Source: Hibiscus mutabilis (lineage: Eukaryota > Streptophyta > Magnoliopsida > Malvales > Malvaceae). Taken from it: DNA of 64,000 nucleotides. Positions 32,397-44,265 of this stretch are shown here, in pieces (the stretch's first letter is position 1; every line of letters begins with the position of its first letter). The notes under the pieces are model-generated. The model saw nothing but the letters and a program-made list of their open reading frames with translations. It did no database searches and had not been told where the DNA came from. Where the stretch lies: contig CM033745.1 of the NCBI GenBank assembly GCA_019671005.1, forward strand, positions 42,019,834 to 42,083,833, read 5' to 3'. A program made the position numbers and the translations under genes.

Positions 32397-35300
32397 TCAA
32401 ATAGGTTTCCCATCCAACCATCGCCTATAAAAGTCTAATGCTTCCAATGGCTTGTATTCTGGGACTGTATGCCCTGCACCCTGCACATTTAACAACCACC
32501 TTCAGTTCTCAAATATATCTCATCCCATTGTTAGACAAACACTGATTGAATGTGCCAAACCTTGATGGTTAGAAAGGTAATGTCATGGTCATAACCTTGC
32601 AAGTACCTGCAAAAGAACAGTCAATGAGTCGGATAGCCATTTTTCTCCATTCACAACATCACAGTTTAAACCCCTGAACTTGTTTAAAGAACCTAGCGTC
32701 TCATCCCGCTAGACCAACTGGTTGTTGGTTTTGTAATGTAATTTTTATATATAACTTGAAAGTGGAATTTACCCAGAGATTTGGCCATTAGACGTCCAAG
32801 ATCTCCATGGAGTTACGGTCTTATAACCTAGTGCCTTGGTCCAGGCTTGGCTCCCAGTGTAAGGCACACACATATCATGGTCTCCACTGCACGCGAATTG
32901 TGAACTTTAAACATTAAGATTCAATGCAAAACAGGAAAAAGAAAAAAGAAACTTGAGCTGTTAATCGTTGAATTACCTGAAAATAAGTGCTCGATATCCT
33001 CCGGCTGTTAGGTTTTTATGGTACTGAATCATGCTCCCAGCATCATGGTAATATGATATTCTATCTGTACATAACACCCAAGGCCCAGCTACATCTTCCT
33101 GCGGTGAATATCGATGGTGAAAAGAGTCGAAATCGCAAATTAAAGATCGTAAATCCGCGTTGCGTTCCACTGTGTAAATCCCCTTATTATAAGTAATAGA
33201 TTTAAAAGCTAGGCAGATAGTTTACCGGTTCGGCATGAATAGCCTTCCTAACCATGGCATCGTTTAGCCATGTGGTTGCGACTTCGTCGTTCTGCCAATT
33301 CAAAACAATGCATGACCATATATCATAAATGATAAACTTATCAATAAATTTTAAAGGAATGACCGAGTAAAACAACTTACAACACAGGGTACATAGTTTT
33401 TATGGTTTTGTGCTAGTTGAGGCCACAAAGGGACAATGCCATCCTTAACCGGTGCCCTAAACGGCCAAGCACGACCGAACATCCGAGTTCTAACCGCAAG
33501 AGGCCTCGACGTAACCCCTAATTGCTTGAAGCTATCGGGCAAGCTGGTGTTTCCTTTCAGGCCTTGTTGCGAAGTAGGATCATGGTAGCAAGGTTCAAGG
33601 ATGTCATAAATATTTACGCCAGCAATTGCCTGAAAATTTGTCATATATTAGGACAACTGCACAAGTGATTAAGTAATACTTTTTTTGGTGAAACAAATAC
33701 ACATTAGAATTGGTCGATATTCGTAACCTCGCTAACTTCTTCTAGTTTTTCTTCACAAATCTGAGAAGAGTTAGAATAGTCTCCCCCACAAGCTGTTTCA
33801 GCTGCCTGCAATAGTTAATTGTGATTCATCTGTGTTAAATTTACTACAAGATTTGGCATTTAATTCTATACACCCTTGCGTATATATTCAATACACCGTG
33901 ACGATTTGTACCAACCTGGAAAATGTCATCTGAAATGAGGGCCATCCCATGTGCAAAGGGGACAAGAGCATTGCCATCAAAAACAGGGTCAGTCACCCCA
34001 TTTCCCACCATGTATCCCTGCATTGACAAGTTCCTCAATTCTCAAAGCTTGTTGTTACTTGCTAGATATCGACTATTCGAAATTAATAATGCAATATATA
34101 CCTTGAAATTGATTGCGGGCTTCGCACCAGCTTTGATCCCTAAAACCAGAAGGCAAGTCATTATCATACTAATCAAGCTCCAATACTGTCTAACATTGAA
34201 ATTTCAAGACAAGGTTACCTTTCACGACTTCAGAACCAAGAGTGGGGACATAAATTCCTGCATATGACTCTCCCGCGATATAGAACGGATTGTTAACGAA
34301 CTCTGGATAGAGACCGAACCACTACACGGAGAATCAGTTCTCAGGCTTAACCTCTATATGTTGGATTTAAATAATGTCCACAACACCAGAATACGCCTGT
34401 TATTCAAATACCTTGAGGAGGAAGGAATGCGTGTCGGTTGCGGTTTGCAGGTCTCCGATTGTGTACGCGCTGGTATTTTGAGAGTACGAGAAGCCGACAC
34501 CAACGGGTGAATCTAGGTAAATAATATTTGAAACCTGGAGAAAGCTAAAACATAATTAGCAAAAAAAAGATTGAATAGTTTGGTTTGAAGGGTGTGCCAT
34601 GCAGTGCCCTGACCTTAGACCAACTGTATGTGTTGAGATGCAATGTGGGGAGGCTTCCCTTGGGCTTCCCCTCTTTAAAATTAAAAGGACCTGCAATACG
34701 AGTATGAAAGTTTCTTTTAAAAAATCCGAAATCCGATCGAATACTGATTTCAGACACTCACTTAGATCCGAGTAGCATTTCCGGGATGGTTTCGGAAATA
34801 ATACCGCTTGACACTGAGCTTTCTGGGTACATATGTACATAGTGAACAACAAATAAGTAGCTGTCGTGGAATGGTGACAAAAGAGAAAATTTTCAACATG
34901 ACTGTAATGTAAAAAGGACGCGCATGTGCTTATCTATAAGATTGTGGTTACTATTCCCCCTCCCATGCGTCTTTGTTTCTTCCCAATTACGCAATAATTA
35001 GATATAAAAATGAAACAATGACCACACACATCTAAACCAACAATCTCGTATTGAAAATTTGTCCCTATTACAAAATTATTGGGAAAATATTTTATATAGT
35101 CCTCACATTCGTACATGATGTAAATGGGGACAGAGTCAAAATTTGAGGTACGGGGAAAATCATAAATATTTAAAAGTGGAGTGCAAACTTATATATAAAC
35201 CGATTTTAAAAATATATATATAGAAAGGACAAAGGAGAATGTAGACATATTTTCTAAGATAGGAGATAAAGTTTTGGTTTATTCGGGTCAAACTATGATT

Positions 35301-36034
35301 TGATCCCTCTATTATATGCAAAATTGAAACATTGTCTGTATACGTTATATTGACATAATTCAATATACTGTCTTTATAGTATCATTAATTCAAATTGTTA
35401 ATATCACATTCTGTTCAAATACCAATTTGATTTTTCGAAAGAATTCATGTCTGTATGGTGAAATAGAATGATTGTTTCAAGGAAATTTCACACTTAGTAG
35501 TGGAATAGTCGACTGCGTTAACTTAAATGTTTCGATAACTATAATTTGACCCTAATGGCAATGCATTGAATGAAATTAGGCAATGGAATCATTTGATTTA
35601 TTAATTCATAAAAGGAATAAAAGCAAGTGGGAGTTACCGTGTTCGTAAACAAATCCATCAAAGCTAGAGCAGCCTGGCCCACCATTTAGCCACAGCACAA
35701 CCGGATCCCTCCCGGGGTTTCTCTCCGAAACCACAAAGTAATAGAAGAGATTCTTATCATCTATGCTCACATATCTGCAACCACAACCACCTCATTATCC
35801 ACTGTTCCAACTCTTTTTCGCCGCCGCCAATCAGCGGCTATAAACACGTCCGCAACCACAACTTAAATTCGTAGAGACGAGGAGAAGAAAGGGTTGTTAC
35901 CCGGAGTAGTGTTTGGATGGGAAAACGCCATGGAAGCCCGGTAGGTGAGTTACGAGTGAACCACTCGGACCAGCTCGGATGAACGCAAAACACAAAAACA
36001 TGCAAAATGATATGACAGAAATTATATTATCCAT
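32397..36034 (-). CDS. Serine carboxypeptidase-like protein (S10 family, SCPL20-like), 14 exons, 490 aa
   Basis: Exons in reading order: 36034-35901, 35774-35638, 34690-34614, 34534-34412, 34321-34219, 34139-34102, 34017-33916, 33805-33728, 33629-33381, 33291-33226, 33098-32977, 32886-32773, 32606-32561, 32480-32397. All introns are GT-AG; the frame is open over 1473 bases. Residues 1-21 form a secretion signal (MDNIISVISFCMFLCFAFIR). The oxyanion block NGGPGCSS is at residues 75-82, the nucleophile Ser176 in GESYAG, the acid in SGDHD (residues 410-414, probably Asp414) and the base His467 in GAGHTVPEYKP. The triad is complete. S10 enzymes release C-terminal residues from peptides, usually in vacuole or apoplast; some plant members are acyltransferases, which cannot be excluded. 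By memory of sequence it is nearest to SCPL20 and cereal carboxypeptidase I. Confidence 0.95.
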
Positions 36035-36038
36035 GACA

Positions 36039-36110
36039 CACTACAGCAAAAACAAGTCTCTAGCGACGTTTTTTAATCTTATAACGGCAGGCCTTTATGC
36101 TGTAAAGCTC
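36039..36110 (+). mobile_element. CACTA (En/Spm)-like terminus immediately upstream of the peptidase start codon
   Basis: CACTACAGCAAAAACAAGTC followed by TCTAGCGACG, a poly-T run and AACGGCAGGC looks like the end of a plant CACTA element, whose tips begin CACTACAAGAAAAA and continue with an AGCG(G/A)CG subterminal block. It begins 5 bases from the ATG (36034). The opposite end was not found, so it is a fragment. Confidence 0.4.
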
Positions 36111-36243
36111 TGAAAGTCCTTTAATATACAGAAATTGATGATTATATGCTACAAAATACAAAGAGAGAGAGAAATGATTATTGATTTTGACAGAGAAAGG
36201 AGAAATGAAATCAATGATGAGAACAAAAGGTGCTTTTCATTCG

Positions 36244-36252
36244 TTATAAATA
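36244..36252 (-). promoter_or_regulatory. Candidate TATA box of the peptidase gene
   Basis: On the minus strand TATTTATAA lies about 210 bases upstream of the ATG, a plausible distance for a TATA element plus a 5' UTR of about 180 bases. Weak evidence, because the region is AT-rich. Confidence 0.25.
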
Positions 36253-36599
36253 AAGTACGTATGTATTGAACTAAAAAGTCAAGAAATGGGTAAACATGAG
36301 AAAGAAGGCAAAAGTAAAGGTTGGCAGTTGGGACAATAGGGCGAAGATAACACCAATTATATAATAGGACATAAATTCATATAATACAACCAAATAAAAT
36401 ATCAAATCAAAAAGAAAAGAAAACTTGCCTTTTTCACCAATTATGACTTTGAATATTAACTTGTACTGTAGTGAAAAGGAAAACATTTTGACTGACTTCG
36501 AATGAAATTTGATTCTACATATTTCTTTCCATTTAAACTGAAATTACCATTAATTACTTTTTTTTATCTGTCATAGCTTTCTGACCGTTTATATTAGGA

Positions 36600-37070
36600 A
36601 AAAATATTTAATGGATTACCGGCTTTTGAGTTCAAAATTTCGAGTTAGTTTACTTTACGAGTTTTATTTTATAATTTAAATTTTATTTAAAAAAATTTCG
36701 TACCAAGTTATTCGAGTTTCTATTCAAATTTAATTATAGATGTTTATAATATTATAATAGTAATTGGTTCCAATTTAAACATCTTGTTATAACTATATAC
36801 GATGTACATATATATTTATTTCATATTTTCATATGTGATATACTTATATCAAACAAAGTTGTGGAACTCGACTCCAACTTGAAAACTAATCCAATAATTA
36901 TTAAAAATTCGAGTTATTCAAATTCTCATTTCATAACTCAAACTTTATTTAAATTTTTTTCGAGTTGAGTCGAGTTTATGAAACTACTATTCGAGCTAAG
37001 TTGAGTTGGGTTTTTCATGTCGAGTCGAGTAAAAGAAATAGTTTTTTCAATTCGAGTTTTGCTTACTCCT
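36600..37070. repeat. Degenerate CGAGT/GAGTTC-rich dispersed repeat
   Basis: TTCGAGTT, CGAGTTGAGTCGAG and similar phrases recur about ten times, and a ~75-bp stretch (36620-36710) is partly repeated at 36900-36975. No coding content. Such phrase-repeats are common in plant non-autonomous elements; the family is not recognised. Confidence 0.5.
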
Positions 37071-37515
37071 AAATGTCAGTGTTAATTTTAGTTTACATAA
37101 ATAAACTTGTTTTATGGATTAGAGTTTAGTTTTAATTATTTAAATTTATGATTATGGATTTAAGTTTTAGGTTTTAAAGCTTAGGTATACTCGTGAAAAA
37201 AAATTCTAGTACTGCTTATGCATTAAACATTATCCCTTTATATTAACATATTTGAAATCTAAATTTAAATTATCATCTTCAAAATCAAATAATAAATAAA
37301 GTATATTTACAATTCTACTTATAAAATTTAGTATAAAATATATAAGTGATCATTAAATTAAATATCAAAATTTTGAAAAGATACAGAATGATTTTTAAAT
37401 TTATCAAATCATCACAAAATTATCACTACATATTGTAAAATAGTAAAAAAAATTAGGCTTCGTTTGGTTTTAAAAAATATTTTATATTTTTGTTTTCTGT
37501 TTTCATTTCAAAAAT
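37071..37515. other. AT-rich intergenic DNA
   Basis: No gene is supported. At 37456 a TTCGTTTGGTTTT end-like sequence appears, whose inverted partner (AAAACCAAACGGACCC) sits in the centre of the next element at 38032-38047, suggesting an older MITE overlapped by the foldback. Confidence 0.4.
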
Positions 37516-38522
37516 TAAGGGTGCGTTTGGTTATAGAGAATGGAGCCCGTTTTCATTTTCATTTTCTTGGAAAATGAAAACATTGAAGAAAACGTGTTTG
37601 GTTGTGAAAATAGAAAATGATTTTTAGAAAATGAAAACAAAAATAAGTGAAAATTTGAAAACATAAAAAATATGTTTTCATTGTTTTTATTGAAATGTTT
37701 TAGGAAAATGGAAAATCTGAAAATAAAGGTTTTTAACCCGGGTTCAAATCATTCTAATGTCATTTTTTTAAAAATTTGGTTATGTACTCATATTTTATGT
37801 ATTTATTATTGTTATAATATTTTCTAACTATATTTTATTTCAATTATTTAATATTTTTTTTCATTTCTATTTTGAAAAGCTATATACCAAACACATTTTC
37901 ACTATTTTCATTTTTTAAAAATAACTCTCCATCTCTATTAACCAAACATGTTTTTAAATTTTTAGAAAACTGAAAATAAAAATTATTTTTTAAAAATGAA
38001 AATAAAAAATAAAAATAAAAAATATTTTCAAAAACCAAACGGACCCTAATTTTTATTTTTAGTTTTCTAAAAATTAGAAAACGTGTTTGGTTAATAGAGA
38101 TGTAAAGTTATTTTCAAAATAAAAATAGTAAAATTGTGTTTGGTATATAACTTTTTCAAAATAAAATGAAAAAAATTATTAAATAATTAAAATAAAATAT
38201 AGTTAGAAAATATTATAATAATAATAATAAATAAAATATAGGTAAATAAATCAGAGTTTTAAAAAATCACATTAGAAAGATTCAAACCCGAGTTAAAATT
38301 TAAAAAACCTTTGTCTTCATATTTTCCATTTTCCTAAAGCATTTTCAATGAAAGAAATGAAAATATTTTTTTATGTTTTCAAATTTTCATTTATTTTTGT
38401 TTTTATTTTCTAAAAATTATTTTCTATTTTCATAACCAAACACATATTCTTCATTGTTTTCCATTTTCTAAGAAAATGAAAATAAAAACGGACTTCATTC
38501 TCTAGAACCAAACGCACCCTTA
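37516..38522. mobile_element. 1.0-kb foldback/MITE with arms of about 470 bp
   Basis: TAAGGGTGCGTTTGGTT at 37516 is perfectly inverted at the right end (38506-38522). Reading the right half as its complement reproduces the left half almost throughout (for example TATACCAAACAC, CTCTATTAACCAAACA, TCTAACTATATTTTATTT in both), leaving a spacer of about 60 bp. It has no ORF. The family resembles MITEs whose tips are GGGTGCGTTTGGTT. A clear target duplication was not resolved; flanks are AT and TA. Confidence 0.82.
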
Positions 38523-38554
38523 TATTGAATCTCTCCGAATAGGTCTTACAAGTT
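38523..38554. other. Short spacer
   Basis: 32 bases between the foldback end and the chromoviral LTR edge; nothing recognisable. Confidence 0.5.
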
Positions 38555-41500
38555 ATGTAACACCCCCTACTTAGTCTAGAAGAAAATCGAGTCGAAGATA
38601 TTACCAAAAATCAAATCGAAGCATTTACATAATTCATACAATATCCTTGTAATCATAGAACATACGCATGTTTCTTGGCACTCATGTCATACGATTAATC
38701 ATGTCATATCATATTAAGTTTTGGTTTCATGATTAGTGGCCATTTTGCAAGAAAATCAAAGTTTAGGGATTAATCTATAATTTCTAATAATTCTTGATAT
38801 TTTCAGAATTTAGGGTCATGTCTATGAATCATGTCTTGCTAGACATACCTGCACAATTTCAACTCATTTGGAGGTCTATAACTCATGTAATTAACCTGTT
38901 TATTATTTAGGACTAAAATGTAAAGTTTAAAAGTTTCTTTCAAACTTGTAACCGTTTTAACTACCTTTCGTACCGGTACTCATGAGGTCGTATCGGTACA
39001 CTAATAAATCTTCTAAATTCCAATAACCACTTTTGGTATCAGTACGAGGGCTCGTACCGATATATTTGTACTGATACGCTAGGGTACCATACCAGTATGC
39101 CATGAACAAATATTTTTCAGTAGCTAAAATTGGTACCGATACGGTCGAACGTACCAGTACACTTTGTATCATATGGTTATTTTTGACCTGGCCGTACCGG
39201 TATGCACTATATAAGGTACTGGTACACCCTGTACCATATTACAAATTTCATTACGAAATCTTAATTTGAACCTATCCAATTCTTGTTCAAAGCACTTCAA
39301 ACTCATACACCCATTTCTAACGTATTAAACTAGCCATATATCATGTCCAAGAAAGTTTTAACGTGCATATAATTAATTTAGACTTGTAAGTACCATAAAG
39401 GTCATATCTTATAACATACTTGCATATTCATAGCTAGCATAAGTTCCATGCATCATGTATCATAGTCCTTACTTATTTTACATGCCAAAAATATACTTAG
39501 TCATGCTTGAATCATATGCCACCATACTAGGAATTAGGGAGGCTTATGTACATTACACAAAATGCTTAATGAAGTGACTTGCAACCTTCCTTGCACGATC
39601 AACCACTAGAACTCTTTAGGACCTGAAATGCATGAAATGAGCATGTTAGGCTTATATAGCCTAGCAAGGTAGTTAACAGAATATCATGTAAACAAGATTA
39701 CATATGCATTCATGTATCATGGTATTATCATAGAAGTGCATGATTGATCATACTTAAGACATCATCACATGTTCATAAATTTGCATTCTTGATAATCAAA
39801 TTAATAATTTAACAACTTTTCCTTGGATCATAGTAACCATTGGATACACGAATTCCCAACCAACCTTGTCAATCCTTGATTGGTCAATCCCTCCACCTCA
39901 CCAATGACCAAAACGCATATCCCTCTACCTCGCCACATAAGGGTCATGACCCAAGGACCGTAGTCCACTCGTACATGAGCTCAATGAGTTCTATGGCATG
40001 CCAATTGTATCCAAAGTACACCTGAATCCAAGGAGTCCATAACATCATAATTTCATAGTTTCATGATTCATAGGGCATTTCATGTAACATATTAGAGCCT
40101 TAGCTCCCTTGTAACATACTTAATAACTTGCATATCATACTTCATGTTTTATGGATAATCATGGTTCATGTTCATGTCATGCAATTTCATTCATGCCATG
40201 TTCATAATCAAACCATATAACACATATAAGCTTTCCAAGCTTACCATTGGCAATTTCCTTAGCTTCGCTCTATAGGAGCCTTGACACATAAATGATGCAA
40301 ATTCATCAATTCAATCAAATGAAATTAGAGTGACACCTAGATATACCCAAAACAAAAACTACACTCACCAGACAATATGAAGCTATTTCGACTCCTAGAT
40401 AACTACTCTCTTGTGGGCTAAGACTTGCTTGAAGGAGCTTGGTGATTTTTCACCACCAATTGATTGCTTTAGCATAAAAGAAATGAGAATTCATTAATAT
40501 TTGTTGGGAAACGCCGGTACACCCCATGGCGCAGCGAAAAATTATCCGGCATAATCCACCAGTGATTCATGTACAAGGGACGAATTCGAGGTGATAAAGG
40601 ATGAAACGTTACCTCAATAAATTTGGAAATCCCCAGAGAGTATAGGAGAATCCAAATCGAATCCGAGTCATCACAGCAGCGTTCCGACTTCTATGTAGTC
40701 CACCCAAATAAAACAAATAATATTTTCTTTTCTCTAACTGTTAAAGAGGTTTTTCGAAAAGCATATTTTTGGTTTCTAGACCTCATGCCTTTATATAGCA
40801 TTTAAAACCCTAATTCTAATTAAATTCAGATTCTTTAAATATACATTATATTTATCTAAATATAATTAAATATGTAGAATCTAATTATACTTCTATCAGG
40901 TTTCTTTAGGGATATATATATTTTAATAGTATCCGATAATTACATTAATTATTTAGTGTTAAAAAATATATAAAATAAATTATCAATAATTCCAATAATC
41001 ATAATAATTTTGGTTTTACTTATTTCGTGCACAACAAGTTTGTACACATGTTATCTAGTCGATATTTGTTCATTTTAATCATAGGGTGTGACCCTTGTAG
41101 GTTCATGTAACATTAGCAGTAATATCTTGAACAATTCTAATATTACAAGCAATGAGTGACATCTAGCAATACATCATTGCTACCTAAGTTACATAAAGTC
41201 GTGGTTCGATTTAACCTTTTTCCGTGATTAACTTCTTTTATGTATTTCATCCTTTTGTCCTCATATCTAGATCGGACACAAGTCATAGATTAGTCATACT
41301 TGTATAGTTCATCTAATATTTCTTGATATCTTGAGTAAACTCTTATAAACGAATAACTATGATATCCCATATCAATTTATTCGATCATGGCCATGCATTT
41401 TCTAGTATCACTCAATCAAGTGGCCTATGATATTACTCATATTATGTCGGAGGGACAAATCCTATCTTGATCAACTATATTCTGCTACATAGATTGTGAC

Positions 41501-42120
41501 ATATCCAATATCAATCTGTATAGTGTAGTCAGTTACGACACATGTTTAACCGTATCAAAATATGTTACTCACGATGTTGAAATAATGATGATCTCAAGTT
41601 TAAGGATTATACATGTAGTTATCACCATGAGCAATATTGTGACTGTCACATAATAATCCAAGAAGCATGCTCATAGTGGCCAGTCCAGTGTGTCGTTCTC
41701 TAACACATACTAATATATTAATTTTGACATCTCCATGTCAATGACAACACTTTGTCATCAATCAACTACATATTAGTCTTAATACATTATTGTTGTCTAT
41801 GCCCACAATAATTCTCGACTAAGGACATTAAAAAATAACTATATTATTCTAAAGACTTTATTATAATTCAGTTTATTTATAGATGCACAAAATAAGACTG
41901 AAATAATAATACCAGCTTTATATTGATAAACAAGATAAAATAAGTATATCTTTTACAATCATCTCATGATTGGTCTTTATGCATACTCCAACAATATTGT
42001 CATGTTTTTCTATGACATATATAAAGTTAGAGTTTCTAGCAACTTGAAAATATGGAATCTTTATCCTTAAACTTAAACCTTGATCATGAATAACTTAAGA
42101 ACATGAATTTCTTGTTAGGA
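38555..42120 (-). mobile_element. Chromoviral (Tekay/Del-like) LTR remnant, split by a solo LTR
   Basis: Begins TGTAACACCCCC on the + strand. It shares blocks with the LTR at 52587-58795 in the same orientation (GGATACACGAATT at 39842, GGCATGCCAA at 39995, and a cluster of TACCGRTAC words at 38957-39240). The element orientation is therefore probably minus, with this edge the LTR 3' end. A 1.5-kb solo LTR sits in it at 40502. The right limit (about 42120) is where LINE coding sequence starts and is approximate. No pol genes are attached. Confidence 0.6.
40502..41993 (+). mobile_element. Solo LTR with perfect 5-bp target duplication
   Basis: 1492 bp, TGTTGGGAAACG to ATACTCCAACA, so the tips are TGTTGG/CCAACA. 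ATATT occurs immediately on both sides (40497-40501 and 41994-41998). No internal region remains: recombination between two LTRs has removed it. The family (probably copia, given the tips and the ATGGCGCAGCG phrase) and hence strand are not certain. Confidence 0.88.
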
Positions 42121-42513
42121 TTTAACCATAACTTTCTTGGAAAATTCAACATGACTTTATTAATCTTACCACCGAAAGTTGATAATCCTTGTTCCCTTGC
42201 TCAATTTAGACTAATCGGGCTTTGCACGATCATCTAAAAGGTGTTGACTAAAGTGATAGTCAATCTTCTAAAACCTTACCTTCCTAAGTGGATCTTTGAG
42301 AATCAATTGAGTTTCATTTTTGGGAGGTTCATTATAAAGAATATTGTTCTTCCACAGGATATTATCTATTCGGTGAGGAAGAAAAGTGGAAAAACGGGTT
42401 GGATGGCTCTACAAATAGACCTTGAGAAAGCCTATGATTGGTTGGAATATAAGTTTACTAAGAGTACTTTGTCGAATATTGGTATAATAAAATCAATGGG
42501 TGATCTTATTATG
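42121..42513 (+). pseudogene. LINE reverse transcriptase, N-terminal part
   Basis: Reads TLLILPPKVDNPCSLAQFRL, then VLTKVIVNLLKPYLPKWI, ENQLSFIFGR, then WMALQIDLEKAYDWLEYKF. These are the conserved blocks before and at the first catalytic aspartate (LDLEKAYD) of plant L1 RT. A TAG at 42238-42240 interrupts. It breaks off at 42513-42519 where Ty3 RT sequence begins. Confidence 0.85.
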
Positions 42514-42519
42514 AGGTGG

Positions 42520-43024
42520 AGGTTCTCACTCGTCTATTGCTCGGATCTTGCTCTTGTCCATTCGAATCTTGCCCCACTTGATGATGTGGCCCAATAATGG
42601 TACTTCTTGTTGGGCAAAGGCACACTTCTCCTTCTTGATGTATAGCTCGTTGTCTCGGAGCACCTGTAAAACCTTTCTCAAATGCCTTATATGCTCCTCA
42701 AAAGTTGTGCTATAAATAACTATATCATCAAGATATACAACCACAAATTGATCAAGAAAAAGGTGCAATACCTTGTTCATTAAGGTACAAAATGTGGTAG
42801 GGGCGATGGTGAGGCCAAAGGGAATAACGAGAAACTCAAATGACCTATACCTTGTTACACAAGATGTTTTGGGCTCGTCTCCTTCGGCAATCCGCACTTG
42901 GTAATATCCCGAGCGAAGATCTAACTTGGTGAACCATCTTGCACTCCTAGGTTGGTCGAACAGGTCTGCAATCAAGGGAATGGGGTACTTGTTCTTCACA
43001 GTGAGCTTGATACATCGACTATTC
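42520..43024 (-). pseudogene. Isolated Ty3 (chromoviral) RT fragment inside the LINE
   Basis: An open 157-codon frame (42999-42526) reads NKYPIPLIADLFDQ, FTKLDLRSGYYQVRIAEGDE, VIPFGLTIAPTTFCTLMNKV, VVYLDDIVIYSTTFEEHIRH and VPLLGHIIKWGKI. The catalytic YLDD is intact. It is only the RT palm with no LTR, no flanking pol and no LTR-type end. Both ends are flanked by AGGTGG (42514-42519 and 43025-43030). It lies antisense to the LINE. Confidence 0.88.
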
Positions 43025-44265
43025 AGGTGGTGTAGAATGGAGAATTATGTGAACCATTTAAGCCGACTAGGGGCATTCGAAAATGTTATTTGTTCTCACC
43101 TTATAATTTGTGATGTGCATGGAATGACTTTCGCAAGCCATTGTGTCTAAAGTCTCTATCGGTGAGTGACAACAAATTCATTTATCTCGCAATAGGTATG
43201 GTCTTTCTCACTTATTTTTTGCCAACGATTTGGTGTTTTTTTTTGCGAAAGCTTCTTTATATTGATTAAATATCATTCAACACTTTATAAAAAAATTGAT
43301 CATTTTGGGCATCTTGTTATTATTACAATAACCTAATTTCAATTTTTCGCTAATGTTCATGAAGATTTACATAACTTGCACATGATTTTGGGTTTACTGA
43401 GGTAAAAGATTTAGGGTGGTACCTAGGGGTGCCTTTACTCCATCAAAGGGTAACAAAATCAACCTATGCTTACCTGGTTGATAAAGTATGAAGTCATCTT
43501 TTTGGATGGGCAGTGGCTTCATTGTCATTAGCGGGTTGATTACTCTAGCTAAGTCGGTTATGCAAGCTATGCCTATTTATGCGATGCAATCCACTTGGTT
43601 ACCTAAAAGAATATATGATATGGAGAAAGCTGTTTGGAACTTTATTTAGGGTTTAACCTCGGATCAAAACAAAATTCATCTAGTTAACTAGGAAACCATT
43701 CAACAACCATTACAACGTCGTGGATTAAGCTCGAAGGATTTACACTACCAAAATAAAGCTTTCTTAATGAAACTTAGTTTCAAATTAGTTATGAACGCCA
43801 ACATGCTATGGGTTCATGTTGTCAAGGCTAAATACAAATAGTCTGAGCCGGTGCCTTATCAGTTACAATCTTATAATTGTTCACGCGTGTGGAGGGGTCT
43901 TATTACTATATGGGAGGATGTTCATCAAGGAATGTAACGGAATATGCGTAATGGCTGACAAACTAGTTTTCAGTTTGATACATGGGTTGATAATAAGGGT
44001 CCTCTAATTGATCATTACCTTCATATTGATAGTCCCCCAAACTCATGTGTTGTTGATTGGGTTTCTAACACTAGTTCTTGAAAATGTACTGTTTTGAGTC
44101 GAGTACTTCGTGCTTTAGAATTGAACCACATTGCTATTGTTTCCCTTCCAAGTGATTTACTTGGAATTGATGTGCATATCAAAGATGAGAAGCTAAATAT
44201 AAGTTTCCAACAAAATCTATTTATGCTTCATTGAAGGATTCGACTAGTGATGCTAAGATTGATTG
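43025..44265 (+). pseudogene. LINE reverse transcriptase, C-terminal part, and following region
   Basis: In shifting frames: NGELCEPFKPTRGI near 43035-43075, then RYGLSHLFFANDLVFF at about 43195-43245, where the catalytic pair is reduced to FAND (normally FADD), then WYLGVPLLHQRVTKSTYAYL, AKSVMQAMPIYAMQSTWLPK and RRGLSSKDLHYQNKAFLMK. The tail to 44260 has HIKDEKLNISF. This is the RT thumb and connection region of plant L1 ORF2. Confidence 0.82.
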
